Shown in pieces: positions 9,222 through 16,712 of a stretch of 43,501 nt of DNA; position 1 is the stretch's first letter, and every line of letters begins with the position of its first letter. This DNA comes from Synergistaceae bacterium. GTDB lineage: Bacteria; Synergistota; Synergistia; Synergistales; Aminobacteriaceae. The notes under the pieces are model-generated. The model ran no database searches, was not told the DNA's origin, and saw only the letters and a program-made list of their open reading frames with translations. The stretch is taken from the NCBI GenBank assembly GCA_018436785.1, contig JAHDKR010000063.1:1-43501 (forward strand). The letters are read 5' to 3'. The position numbers and the translations under genes were made by a program.

Positions 9222-9250
9222 TTGGAAAACAGGGCCTTTTCACGTAGTAT
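9222..9250 (+). promoter_or_regulatory. Sigma-70-type promoter of the Fe-S protein gene
   Basis: TTGGAA (9222-9227) and TAGTAT (9245-9250) with a 17-base spacer form a good promoter. It predicts a leader of about 100 bases. The 309-base gap between 9050 and 9358 therefore holds two divergent promoters about 75 bases apart; I see no other feature in it. Confidence 0.6.
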
Positions 9251-9358
9251 AGAGGCTGCAAACGAGGGAGGGAAGACGCGGATTCCCGCGGTGAACGAGG
9301 CGGTGAGCGCGTTGTATTCAAAGCTCCCCGCCGTGATATGGAAAGGACGGAGATCTCT

Positions 9359-10204
9359 ATGGATACAGGACGGTTTACTGCGCTGATCGACAGTTTTCTG
9401 CGGAGTTCCGGTTGGAACACGGTCGCAGCCGGGCGTGCCATCAACGAAGAGATGACCGGACTCCGGATCTTCGACGCGCCGCTTACGGGCGTCGCCTCGG
9501 CGGATGACCCCGCCTTCCGGGATCTTCGCAGGGAGAGCGTTGTGGGGCCGCACTTCCTTTTGCCGGAGGAGTGGCTTCCCGGCGCGCGCGCCGTGGTTTC
9601 GTTCTTTCTCCCGTTCTCGGAGAACGTGCGCCGCGCAAACCGCGCCGACAGGGACGAACCGGCCCCCGAGTGGCTGCATGGCAGGATCGAAGGGCAGGAG
9701 TGCATCGACCGTCTTTCCGCGTTCCTTGTCGAGCGTCTTCTGGAAGAAGGATTCGACGCGGTCGCTCCGTCCGTCGACGAACGCTTCCGCTCCTGCACAA
9801 CGACGAACACGGTGTTTCTGGACGGCGACGGCGCTCCTCTGCCGGTATCGTTCAACAGCAACTGGTCGGAGCGGCATGTCGCCTATGTCTGCGGACTGGG
9901 GTCGTTCGGGCTCTCCAAGGGGCTGATCACGCCGAAAGGCGTCGCGGGGAGATTCGGCAGCGTGGTCACGAGCGCGCCGATACCTCCGGACAACGTGGTC
10001 GCCTCGGCCGTGTATGAAAACTGCACCATGTGCGGCGCGTGCGTCCGAAACTGTCCGGTCGGCGCCATCACCATCGAAAAGGGGAAGGATCACGTCCGCT
10101 GCGCGGATTTTTTAACTCTGACGAAAGAAAAATACCGCCCGCGATACGGGTGCGGGAAGTGCCAGACCGGCGTCCCGTGCGAGTGCGGGATACCGCCGAG
10201 GTAA
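9359..10204 (+). CDS. Epoxyqueuosine reductase-like 4Fe-4S protein (COG1600-like)
   Basis: A protein of about 281 residues. The central region has the motif [20 protein letters not shown] found in the QueG-like family. It is followed by a ferredoxin-type cluster, [12 protein letters not shown], and a second Cys group near the C-terminus ([14 protein letters not shown]), enough for two 4Fe-4S clusters. True QueG reduces epoxyqueuosine in tRNA using cobalamin. This protein is shorter than typical QueG and has no HEAT-like C-terminal extension, so I would call it a family member of unknown substrate rather than QueG. Two in-frame ATGs exist; 9359 is preferred because GGACGGAG precedes it by six bases, while 9338 lacks a ribosome site. 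It is monocistronic and convergent with the next gene. Confidence 0.75.
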   Translation: MDTGRFTALIDSFLRSSGWNTVAAGRAINEEMTGLRIFDAPLTGVASADDPAFRDLRRESVVGPHFLLPEEWLPGARAVVSFFLPFSENVRRANRADRDEPAPEWLHGRIEGQECIDRLSAFLVERLLEEGFDAVAPSVDERFRSCTTTNTVFLDGDGAPLPVSFNSNWSERHVAYVCGLGSFGLSKGLITPKGVAGRFGSVVTSAPIPPDNVVASAVYENCTMCGACVRNCPVGAITIEKGKDHVRCADFLTLTKEKYRPRYGCGKCQTGVPCECGIPPR

Positions 10205-10220
10205 TCCCGCGCGGGCCGCG

Positions 10221-10508
10221 TCAGCGGGCCGTTTTCCGCTTCCGCTCCTCCGTGAACGTCCACCACGCGCGCGGAGCGGAACCGTTCATGAAGTCGGTCA
10301 CCGACATAAAGACGTCGATCACGCAGGGGTCCTGCCGGACTCCCGTCTTCTCGCAGAGCTCGTCGTACATCTCGAACGGACAGCGACCGGCAAGGTCTTC
10401 CGGCTTCTTAACGCCGAGAAGACGGAGATCTCTTTCCGTGGCCGGTCCGACGTTGGGCAGATCGGTCAGCCGCCGGACCGTCCGACGATTCACTTTTTCG
10501 GGGTTCAT
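10221..10508 (-). CDS. Small helix-hairpin-helix protein, Cdd1 (pathogenicity locus) family
   Basis: A 95-residue protein. Residues 12-40 hold a helix-hairpin-helix-like stretch (LTDLPNVGPATERDLRLLGV) of the type used in nonspecific DNA binding, followed by the pattern PFEMYDELCEKTGVRQDPCVIDVFMSVTDFMNG. That second pattern is typical of the small Cdd1/McrB-N-like family, so named because one member lies near the Clostridioides difficile toxin locus. The molecular role is unknown. The start ATG at 10508 follows a GGAGAGG site by eight bases. The gene converges on the Fe-S protein with a 16-base gap. Confidence 0.75.
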   Translation of the reverse strand: MNPEKVNRRTVRRLTDLPNVGPATERDLRLLGVKKPEDLAGRCPFEMYDELCEKTGVRQDPCVIDVFMSVTDFMNGSAPRAWWTFTEERKRKTAR

Positions 10509-10646
10509 CGCACGCACCTCTCCTCGAAAGGGCGCCGGAGCGCCCTTTGCGAAGCATTCTACCACGCCGGGATTTTCCACGCGACCCGGTCAAAGTTATA
10601 GCCTTTTATCAGAATAAACGCCTTTTGTTTTTCTTTTGTTTGAGTA

Positions 10647-10676
10647 TTGACATTCCAGACGCACTCCCTCAAAATG
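10647..10676 (+). promoter_or_regulatory. Promoter of the leucine operon
   Basis: A perfect -35 TTGACA is at 10647-10652. The best -10 is AAAATG/CAAAAT around 10670-10676 with a 17-18 base spacer. Transcription would begin near 10683, giving a leader of about 300 bases before leuA. Confidence 0.5.
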
Positions 10677-10717
10677 TACCAATCTTACCGAGCCATGAGG
10701 AGAGGAGGGAATCAGTT

Positions 10718-10888
10718 ATGTTAAGTAGACGACCGGCGAACACGAGCGAAGCGAGTAAAAAGCTGTGTCGATCACTTATAGCGCATGCAACTGGCGCTAA
10801 AGAAGTACGTTCACGCATCATGAACGCTTCCTCCCTGTGCCTCCTCCTCGGTTGCCGGTTCCCGCCTGGAACGCCGGCAGCCCGGTAA
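10718..10888 (+). CDS. leuL: leu operon leader peptide (56 residues)
   Basis: A short reading frame starts at ATG 10718 after a strong GGAGAGGAGGG site and ends at TAA 10886-10888, 18 bases before the terminator hairpin. Its most telling part is the C-terminal segment MNASSLCLLLGC, where CTG TGC CTC CTC CTC gives four Leu in five codons at 10835-10849. An internal in-frame ATG at 10820 could give a 22-residue peptide of the classic leader size, but it has only a weak ribosome site. The upstream part is basic and polar with no known domain, so the peptide itself probably has no function beyond sensing translation. The gene symbol is by analogy with enteric leuL. Confidence 0.6.
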   Translation: MLSRRPANTSEASKKLCRSLIAHATGAKEVRSRIMNASSLCLLLGCRFPPGTPAAR

Positions 10889-10906
10889 GCTGCGTAACGG
10901 CATTCC

Positions 10907-10946
10907 AAGGCCGGAACCTCTTTTTTAGAGGTTCCGGCCTTTTTTT
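10907..10946 (+). terminator. Strong terminator hairpin of the leu leader
   Basis: A 15-base perfect stem (10907-10921 with 10927-10941) has a five-base T-rich loop and is followed by T at 10940-10946. It stands between the leader peptide and leuA, 41 bases before the leuA start, exactly where an attenuator terminator is expected. A constitutive terminator here would silence the operon. Confidence 0.9.
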
Positions 10947-10987
10947 GTACTTTTATTTCACGGATGATTTTGAAAGGAGAGAGAATT

Positions 10988-12556
10988 ATGAACGACGCAC
11001 ACGTACGGATTTTCGATACCACCCTGAGAGACGGAGAGCAGGCGGCGGGGATCAACCTGAACAAGGAGGAGAAACTCCAGATCGCTATGCAGCTGGCGAA
11101 AATGAAGACGGACATCATCGAAGCGGGGTTCCCCGCCGCTTCCCCCGGCGACTTCGAGGCGGTCAAGCTCATCGCGCAGCAGGTGGACGGCCCGATTATC
11201 GCCGGACTTGCCCGGACACGACGGGAAGATATCCTCGCAGCCGCCGAGGCGGTCAAGTGGTCGAAGAAACCTCGCATCCACACGTTCATCGCCACAAGCC
11301 CCATCCACATGGAGTTCAAACTCAAGATGACCCCGGAGCAGGTGCTCGCCGAGGTGCGGCAGGCCGTGACGTACGCGCGCAGTCTCGTCGAGGACGTCGA
11401 GTTCTCCGCGGAGGACGCAAGCCGATCGGATCCCTCTTTTCTGGGAGAGGTCTTCCGGACGGCGGTCGAGTGCGGCGCGACGACGCTCAACATCCCCGAC
11501 ACCGTAGGCTACTCGACCCCGGACGAGTTCGGAGAGTTCGTCCGCGAGGTCATCGAGGCCACTGGGAACCCTGTTGGCGTGATCTGGTCGGTCCACTGCC
11601 ACAACGACCTCGGACTCGCGGTGGCGAACTCGCTCGCGGCGGTCAGAGCCGGAGCCAGGCAGGTGGAGTGCACTGTCAACGGTCTCGGAGAGCGGGCCGG
11701 CAACGCCTCCATGGAGGAGATCGTCATGGGGCTGCGCACGCGGAAGGACCGCTTCGGCTGCCAGACCGCGATCGACACGACGCGCCTCTGTGCCGTCAGC
11801 TCGCAGGTCTCCCGTATGACAGGATTTCCGGTGCCGCCGAACAAGGCCATCGTCGGGGCGAACGCCTTCGCGCATGAAGCGGGAATCCATCAGCACGGCG
11901 TGCTGTGCAACAAGGCAACCTATGAGATAATGAACCCGGAAGACGTCGGCGCCCCCGGAAGCCGTCTCGTACTGGGCAAGCACTCCGGAAAGCACGCCTT
12001 CAAGCAGCGCGTGGAAGAGATGGGCTTCACCCTCTCCGACGAGAAGCTGAAGGAGGCCATGGCGCTCTTCAAGACGCTCTGCGACCGGAAGGAAATCGTC
12101 ACAGCCGACGACCTTGAGGCCATGATCAACAACGAGATCCTCTCGATCGACGAGAGCCGCCGCATCACGCTGAAGAACTTCCTCGTGCAGGTCGGCAGCG
12201 GGCACGGCAGCGCGACCGTCACTATAGAGGACGAGGGCGTTGAAAAAACCGACGCGGCTGCGGGCAACGGCCCGGTGGACGCGGCTTACAGGGCGATCAG
12301 ACGTATCGTCGGCATTGAGCCGGAGCTGGAGAACTACGCAATCCAGGCCGTCAACGAATCCTCCGACGCCATCGGCGAGGCGAGAGTGACTCTCGACCTC
12401 GGCGGCGTCAGGGTAAACGGCAGGGGCGCCAGCACGGACGTCATCGAAGCGAGCATCAAGGCGTACATCGACGGTATCAACCGTCTTTTCGCGGCGCAAG
12501 CGCGCATCGCGGGGCAGGAGGCGCAGGCGGCCGAAGAGGCGCGGAAGGCGGTATAG
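10988..12556 (+). CDS. leuA: 2-isopropylmalate synthase
   Basis: A 522-residue enzyme that condenses acetyl-CoA with 2-oxoisovalerate, the first committed step of leucine synthesis. The N-terminal TIM barrel begins with FDTTLRDGEQA, holding the metal- and ketoacid-binding Arg-Asp, and includes HCHNDLG (metal-binding His pair, near residue 200) and NGLGERAGNASMEE. A linker and the LeuA dimer regulatory domain (about 385-505) follow, the site of leucine feedback inhibition in this family. The length and the presence of the regulatory domain favour isopropylmalate synthase; the barrel alone would not exclude citramalate synthase. The ATG at 10988 follows AAAGGAGAGAGAATT. It is first in a four-gene operon downstream of a Leu-rich leader. 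Confidence 0.92.
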   Translation: MNDAHVRIFDTTLRDGEQAAGINLNKEEKLQIAMQLAKMKTDIIEAGFPAASPGDFEAVKLIAQQVDGPIIAGLARTRREDILAAAEAVKWSKKPRIHTFIATSPIHMEFKLKMTPEQVLAEVRQAVTYARSLVEDVEFSAEDASRSDPSFLGEVFRTAVECGATTLNIPDTVGYSTPDEFGEFVREVIEATGNPVGVIWSVHCHNDLGLAVANSLAAVRAGARQVECTVNGLGERAGNASMEEIVMGLRTRKDRFGCQTAIDTTRLCAVSSQVSRMTGFPVPPNKAIVGANAFAHEAGIHQHGVLCNKATYEIMNPEDVGAPGSRLVLGKHSGKHAFKQRVEEMGFTLSDEKLKEAMALFKTLCDRKEIVTADDLEAMINNEILSIDESRRITLKNFLVQVGSGHGSATVTIEDEGVEKTDAAAGNGPVDAAYRAIRRIVGIEPELENYAIQAVNESSDAIGEARVTLDLGGVRVNGRGASTDVIEASIKAYIDGINRLFAAQARIAGQEAQAAEEARKAV

Positions 12557-12634
12557 TTTTCCCCCGCTCACGCAAAAGCGCGGCGGCGGGGGCATCGAAA
12601 CCGGGCATCATTGGAAAGGAGTGCGTGTGTACAC

Positions 12635-13924
12635 ATGGGAAGAACATTGGCAAGCGCCATCATCGCCGCCCACTCTACCGAGGCGGCAAGGGAGGGCGAA
12701 ATCTGCAAGGTGAACGTCGACTTCGCCTTCGCGAACGACATCACGGCTCCTCCGGCCATCGTCTCCTTCAAGGAGATGGGAGCGGAGAAGGTTTTCGACA
12801 AGGAGCGGTGTGCGGTACTCCCCGACCACTTCACGCCGAACAAGGACATCGCCTCTGCGGAACAGACCAAGAAAGGGCGCGAGTTCGCCCTCTCGCAGGG
12901 GATGCTCTACTGGGAGGTCGGCCGCGTGGGCATCGAACACGCGTTCCTCCCCGAGAAGGGGTACATTCTCCCCGGCGACATCGTCATCGGCGCGGACAGC
13001 CACACCTGCACCGGCGGCGCGCTGGGCGCTCTCTCCACGGGCGTTGGCAGCACCGACCTCGCCGCCGTCTGGGCGCTGGGCGAGACGTGGCTGAAGGTTC
13101 CCCCCACCATCCGGGTGAACTATGAGGGGAAGCGTCCGGCGTGGGTGTCGGGCAAGGACATGATCCTCTCGCTCATCGGCCGTATCGGCGTACAGGGCGC
13201 ACGCTACATGGCGCTCGAGTTCGGCGGCGACGGAGTGGAAGCGCTTCCTATGGACGACCGCTTCACTATCGCCAACATGGCGATTGAGGCGGGCGGCAAA
13301 GCCGGACTCTTCGTGCCCGACGCGAAGATGCTTGCGTACGCGAACGCGCGGGCAGCCCGAAAGTTCTCTCCGGTCTACCCCGACGCGGATGCGGCGTACT
13401 TCCGTACCGAGACGTTCGACATGGAGAAGATGGTTCCAGTAGCTGCCATGCCGCACTCTCCCGATAATGTCAAGCCGGTCCGCGAATGCGGCTCTCCGGA
13501 GATCCACCAGGTCTTCATCGGCGCATGCACCAACGGCCGCATCCGCGACATCGCGGCCGCCGCGAAGATGCTCGAAGGAAAACAGGTGGCGGCCGGCGTG
13601 CGCTGCATCGTCATCCCCGCCTCGTACGAGGTCTACAACCAGGCGCTCGATATGGGGTATCTGCGTACCTTCACGGAGGCGGGCGCGGTCGTCTGCACTC
13701 CGACCTGCGGCCCCTGTTTGGGCGGCCACATGGGCATCCTCGCCGCGGGCGAGCGATGCGTCTCCACAAGCAACCGGAACTTCGTCGGGCGCATGGGCAG
13801 CACGAAGAGCGAACTCATCCTGGCGAGCCCGCTGACGGCTGCCGCCAGCGCCATCACGGGCAGGCTCACGGACCCCCGCGACGCAGCCTCCCCCGACTTC
13901 TTCAAGAAACTGGAGGAAGAGTAG
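12635..13924 (+). CDS. leuC: 3-isopropylmalate dehydratase, large subunit
   Basis: A 429-residue aconitase-family large subunit that, with LeuD, isomerises 2- to 3-isopropylmalate through a 4Fe-4S cluster. Cluster ligands are visible as Cys in IGACTNGRIRD and the pair in TCGPCLGG. The substrate-loop motif GADSHTCTGGALGALSTGVGST is intact. It belongs to the shorter bacterial/archaeal type (about 420 residues) rather than the 466-residue enteric type, a group that also contains homoaconitase and dimethylmaleate hydratase. The ATG at 12635 is preceded by AAGGAG with a rather long 13-base gap. The stop is two bases before the leuD start, so the subunits are translationally linked. Confidence 0.92.
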   Translation: MGRTLASAIIAAHSTEAAREGEICKVNVDFAFANDITAPPAIVSFKEMGAEKVFDKERCAVLPDHFTPNKDIASAEQTKKGREFALSQGMLYWEVGRVGIEHAFLPEKGYILPGDIVIGADSHTCTGGALGALSTGVGSTDLAAVWALGETWLKVPPTIRVNYEGKRPAWVSGKDMILSLIGRIGVQGARYMALEFGGDGVEALPMDDRFTIANMAIEAGGKAGLFVPDAKMLAYANARAARKFSPVYPDADAAYFRTETFDMEKMVPVAAMPHSPDNVKPVRECGSPEIHQVFIGACTNGRIRDIAAAAKMLEGKQVAAGVRCIVIPASYEVYNQALDMGYLRTFTEAGAVVCTPTCGPCLGGHMGILAAGERCVSTSNRNFVGRMGSTKSELILASPLTAAASAITGRLTDPRDAASPDFFKKLEEE

Positions 13925-13926
13925 CC

Positions 13927-14439
13927 ATGTCCAAGATATTTAAAGGAAACGCGTGGAAGTACGGCGACAACATCGACACCGACGTCATCATCCCGGCCCG
14001 TCATCTGGTCACCAGCGACGAGGCGGAGCTGGGCAAGCACTGCATGGAGGACATCGACAAGGACTTCGTGAAGAAGGTCGCGCCGGGCGACATGATCGTG
14101 GGCGGCGAGAACTTCGGCTGCGGCTCTTCGCGCGAACACGCGCCCATCGCCATCAAGGGCGCGGGGTGCAGCTGCGTCATCGCGGCCTCGTACGCGCGCA
14201 TCTTCTTCCGCAACGCCATCAACGTCGGCCTGCCGATCTTCGAGTGCCCGGAGGCCGCGGCCTCCATCGAGACCGGGGACGAAATCGAAGTCGACCCCGG
14301 CGCGGGGACCATCGTGAACAAGACCAAGGGGAAGACCTTCACCGTCGCCCCCTTCTCCCCATTCCTCCAGGATCTCATCCAGCAGGGCGGCCTCATCCCC
14401 TACGTCCGCAAGGAGCTTGCACGGAGGAAGGGCGCATGA
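13927..14439 (+). CDS. leuD: 3-isopropylmalate dehydratase, small subunit
   Basis: A 170-residue swivel-domain subunit, partner of LeuC. Diagnostic motifs are YGDNIDTDVIIPARHL near the N-terminus, GGENFGCGSSREHAP (about 60-74) and IAASYARIFFRNAINVGLP. The length matches the small-subunit type that pairs with short LeuC proteins. It starts two bases after the leuC stop, and its TGA overlaps the leuB start as ATGA. Confidence 0.93.
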   Translation: MSKIFKGNAWKYGDNIDTDVIIPARHLVTSDEAELGKHCMEDIDKDFVKKVAPGDMIVGGENFGCGSSREHAPIAIKGAGCSCVIAASYARIFFRNAINVGLPIFECPEAAASIETGDEIEVDPGAGTIVNKTKGKTFTVAPFSPFLQDLIQQGGLIPYVRKELARRKGA

Positions 14440-15566
14440 GCGGCAGGAAGTACACCATAGCCCGCGTCCCCGGGGACGGCATCGGCCCCGAGGTCATCGG
14501 CGAGACGTCCAAGATCCTTGAAGCAGCAGGCTCGAAACACGGTTTCTCCATCTCGTGGGCCGACTACCCCTTCGGCGCGGACCACTACCTGAAAACGAAC
14601 GAGATCCTCCCCGCGTCGGCGGTGGACGAGATGGCGCCGATGGACGCGCTGCTGCTGGGAGCGGTCGGCGATCCGCGCGTAAAACCGGGAATTCTCGAGC
14701 GCGGTATTCTGCTGCACCTTCGCTTCCACTTCGACCAGTACGTGAACCTCCGCCCGGCGAAGAGTTACCCGCGGGTTCCCCTGCCCATCCAACCGAAGAA
14801 GGGGCCGACCCTGAACACCCTCGTCGTACGTGAGAACACGGAAGACTTCTACGTCGGCATCGGCGGCAAAACGGAAAAGGGGAAGACCGTGGTCGATCTT
14901 GCGACGACGCGAGGGCTCTACTCTATGAGCGGAACGCTCGAAGGCGCGTTCTCGGACGGCGTGGAGGGCGCGTTCCAGCTCGGCGTGGCCTCGGAACCGG
15001 GCGTCCGCCGCGTGGTCGCGTACGCCGCGCGCGCCGCGAAGGCCCGAGGCGAAGAGAAGATCACGCTGGCCTCGAAATCGAACGCCCTGCCGCAGATCTA
15101 TGGCTTCTGGGAGGACGTCGCGAAGGACGAGGCGGCGAAACAGGGCGTCGGGCTCTCCATCGTGAACGTGGACGCCATGTGCTACCACCTGGTGCGCACG
15201 CCCGACCTCTACGGCGTCGTGGTCGCGCCGAACATGTTCGGCGACATCGTCAGCGACCTTCTCGCGGGGCTCGCCGGAGGGCTCGGCGTCGCCGCCGGAG
15301 CGGACATAGGGGACAATCTTTCGATGTTCGAACCGATCCACGGCTCCGCCCCCGACATCGCGGGAACGGGGAAGGCGAACCCCATAGCGGCCATCCTCAC
15401 CGGGGCGCTCATGCTGGAGCACATCGGCGAGCGCGACGCCGCTCAGGGCGTCGAGAACGCGCTGACGGAGTTCCTGGCGCACGCCGAAACGCGCGACCTC
15501 CCCGTGGAGTTCGGCGGCGAGGCGACGACCTCCCACGTGGGCGAGGCCATCGCGAAACGGGTGTAA
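14436..15566 (+). CDS. leuB: Isocitrate/isopropylmalate dehydrogenase family enzyme, probably 3-isopropylmalate dehydrogenase
   Basis: A 376-residue NAD(P)-dependent beta-decarboxylating dehydrogenase. Family motifs are PGDGIGPEV at the start, NLRPAK, the VRENTEDFYVGIGG segment, the catalytic Tyr/Lys region, the metal-binding Asp region NMFGDIVSDLLAGLAGGLGVAAGADIG and the cofactor loop EPIHGSAPDIAG. Its place as last gene of leuACDB makes oxidation of 3-isopropylmalate by far the likeliest role. Some details, such as FHFDQYVNLRPAKSYP before NLRP and the RENTEDFY stretch, look more like tartrate or homoisocitrate dehydrogenases than like enteric LeuB, so substrate range could be broader. The start overlaps the leuD stop (ATGA), implying coupled translation. 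Confidence 0.85.
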   Translation: MSGRKYTIARVPGDGIGPEVIGETSKILEAAGSKHGFSISWADYPFGADHYLKTNEILPASAVDEMAPMDALLLGAVGDPRVKPGILERGILLHLRFHFDQYVNLRPAKSYPRVPLPIQPKKGPTLNTLVVRENTEDFYVGIGGKTEKGKTVVDLATTRGLYSMSGTLEGAFSDGVEGAFQLGVASEPGVRRVVAYAARAAKARGEEKITLASKSNALPQIYGFWEDVAKDEAAKQGVGLSIVNVDAMCYHLVRTPDLYGVVVAPNMFGDIVSDLLAGLAGGLGVAAGADIGDNLSMFEPIHGSAPDIAGTGKANPIAAILTGALMLEHIGERDAAQGVENALTEFLAHAETRDLPVEFGGEATTSHVGEAIAKRV

Positions 15567-15576
15567 ACTATCGAAG

Positions 15577-15611
15577 AGCGCCGCTCCCGTCGACACGGAG
15601 CGGCGCTTTTT
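15577..15611 (+). terminator. Terminator of the leu operon
   Basis: The stem GCGCCGCTCC / GGAGCGGCGC with a nine-base loop is followed by TTTTT. It lies 11 bases after the leuB stop. The remaining gap to 15844 (about 230 bases) shows no gene or clear signal. Confidence 0.9.
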
Positions 15612-15844
15612 GTCGATGCACTCCTCGTAGAATCAGTGTGCGGCGGAAGAGCGAAGAGGAGCGGACCAACGCAGGCTCCGCATCCGATAAAGAGGGCGCG
15701 ACGATTTCGTACGGGCAGGAGAGGCTGCGGTGCTCCTTGGCGTCCAGTATCCTTGTACGTTTTTCTTGCGCATACGCGTTTCTTCAGGGCGGGAACGATC
15801 TTCCGCCGCACTGCCTGTCCCGATTCAGGAGCGCGTACCTGCTC

Positions 15845-16606
15845 CTACCCCTTGACGCCCTTCACAATGTTCCGGCAGAGCTCGGCGAAGAGCAGCGAGT
15901 CGGTATTGTACGCGACGTAGGCGAACCCCTGCTCGATTCTCGCCTTCGCCTCCTCGACGGAGGAGACAAAGATACCGGCGGGCTTCCCGGCGCGTTTGGC
16001 GACTGCGAGCGCCTTCGCTACGGCTTCGACCATCACGGGGTGGTAGATCTGCCCCGGAATGCCGAAGGACTGCGAAAGGTCGTACGGTCCCACGAAGACC
16101 ACGTCCACCCCCTCCACGGAAGCGATGTCGTCGAGACACTCCAGCCCCTGCTTGTTCTCGCAGTGGAGGATCACCATCGTCTCGCGGTTGGCCTCCTCGA
16201 AGTACTGCGCCACCCCCTCCACAAATCCGTACCGGGACGACCGCGTAAGACATGCGCCTCGCTCCCCCTTCGGGAAGTACTTCGCGAAGCGGACCACGTC
16301 CTCCGCCGTCTTCCGCGAATTCACCTGCGGGGCCTGAATTCCGGCGGCGCCCACGTCGAGGATGCGGAGAATCGTGGTGGCCTCCGGGTTCGTCACCCTG
16401 ACGACCGGCGTGATCCCCCGAAGTTCGGCGGCGCGGATCATGTGCTGGATGGACTCCGCGTCGCCGGGGCCGTGCTCGGTGTCGATGATGCAGAAGTCGA
16501 ACCCCGCGAGCCCCGCGATCTCGACCAGATCGGGGCAGTTCAGCGTGATGAACGTGCCGAGAGCGACTTCGCCCCGGGCAAGCTTTCTTTTCAGTTCATT
16601 GACCAT
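15845..16606 (-). CDS. HpcH/HpaI family aldolase (class II, 2-oxo-3-deoxy or 2-oxo-4-hydroxy acid cleaving)
   Basis: A 253-residue cytoplasmic aldolase. Motifs of the HpcH/HpaI group are FCIIDTEHGPGD (about 37-48), TPVVRVTNPE with the catalytic-type Arg, GAAGIQAPQVNS (metal/substrate loop) and DVVFVGPYDLSQSFGIPGQ. These enzymes split hydroxy-oxo acids into pyruvate plus an aldehyde, using a divalent metal. The GIQAPQVNS loop differs slightly from the usual GIMVPMVNT, so the substrate may be unusual. The ATG follows GGAGGG. The gene lies downstream of the TRAP-lyase operon but behind a terminator, with a possible promoter of its own, so it may be expressed partly independently. Confidence 0.87.
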   Translation of the reverse strand: MVNELKRKLARGEVALGTFITLNCPDLVEIAGLAGFDFCIIDTEHGPGDAESIQHMIRAAELRGITPVVRVTNPEATTILRILDVGAAGIQAPQVNSRKTAEDVVRFAKYFPKGERGACLTRSSRYGFVEGVAQYFEEANRETMVILHCENKQGLECLDDIASVEGVDVVFVGPYDLSQSFGIPGQIYHPVMVEAVAKALAVAKRAGKPAGIFVSSVEEAKARIEQGFAYVAYNTDSLLFAELCRNIVKGVKG

Positions 16607-16649
16607 TCAAGTATCCCTCCGTCGACTGCATTCTGCGTTTCCGATACAT

Positions 16650-16655
16650 ATTATA
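16650..16655 (-). promoter_or_regulatory. Possible -10 element for the aldolase gene
   Basis: A perfect TATAAT is present on the minus strand 44 bases before the aldolase start, just past a terminator. No convincing -35 is visible at 16-18 bases. Confidence 0.3.
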
Positions 16656-16661
16656 CCCTCG

Positions 16662-16690
16662 AAAAAGGGGCGGAGGTTTTCCCCCGCCCC
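16662..16690 (-). terminator. Terminator after the TRAP-lyase operon
   Basis: On the minus strand, GGGGCGGGGGAAAACCTCCGCCCC forms a hairpin followed by TTTTTCG. It lies 22 bases after the stop of the last lyase gene. Confidence 0.85.
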
Positions 16691-16712
16691 TGCGTTTCGA
16701 CAAACTTCCCGG

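Larger units (their letters stand above)
10683..10950 (+). promoter_or_regulatory. Probable leucine attenuator (leader transcript of the leu operon)
   Basis: The leader holds a reading frame with a strong ribosome site, a cluster of Leu codons at 10835-10849, and then a series of pairable segments. Hairpin A (10854-10862 with 10868-10878) starts four bases after the Leu run. The terminator hairpin is at 10907-10946. The segment 10857-10866 can instead pair with the 5' arm of the terminator (10909-10918) over nine of ten positions, which would block termination. A third pairing, 10868-10876 with 10898-10906, is also possible. This fits leader-peptide attenuation: ribosome stalling at Leu codons when charged tRNA-Leu is scarce would change which hairpins form. 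Which pairing acts as antiterminator is my inference. I looked for a T-box signature (TGGnACCGCG) and did not find one. Confidence 0.65.

Noticed and set aside
9189..9386. Short frame in the gap before the Fe-S protein
   Set aside because: It would start before the promoter at 9222-9250, has no ribosome site and runs into the Fe-S protein gene in another frame.
10205..10240. GGCC/GGCC inverted repeat between the Fe-S protein and the Cdd1-like gene, as a terminator
   Set aside because: Pairing is imperfect, it lies mostly inside the Cdd1-like coding end, and the T-run is only four bases; too weak to call.
10700..10950. T-box riboswitch in the leu leader
   Set aside because: The conserved TGGnACCGCG sequence is absent, and there is a translated Leu-rich frame instead. 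A TGGAACGCCGG stretch at 10867-10877 is only a partial resemblance.
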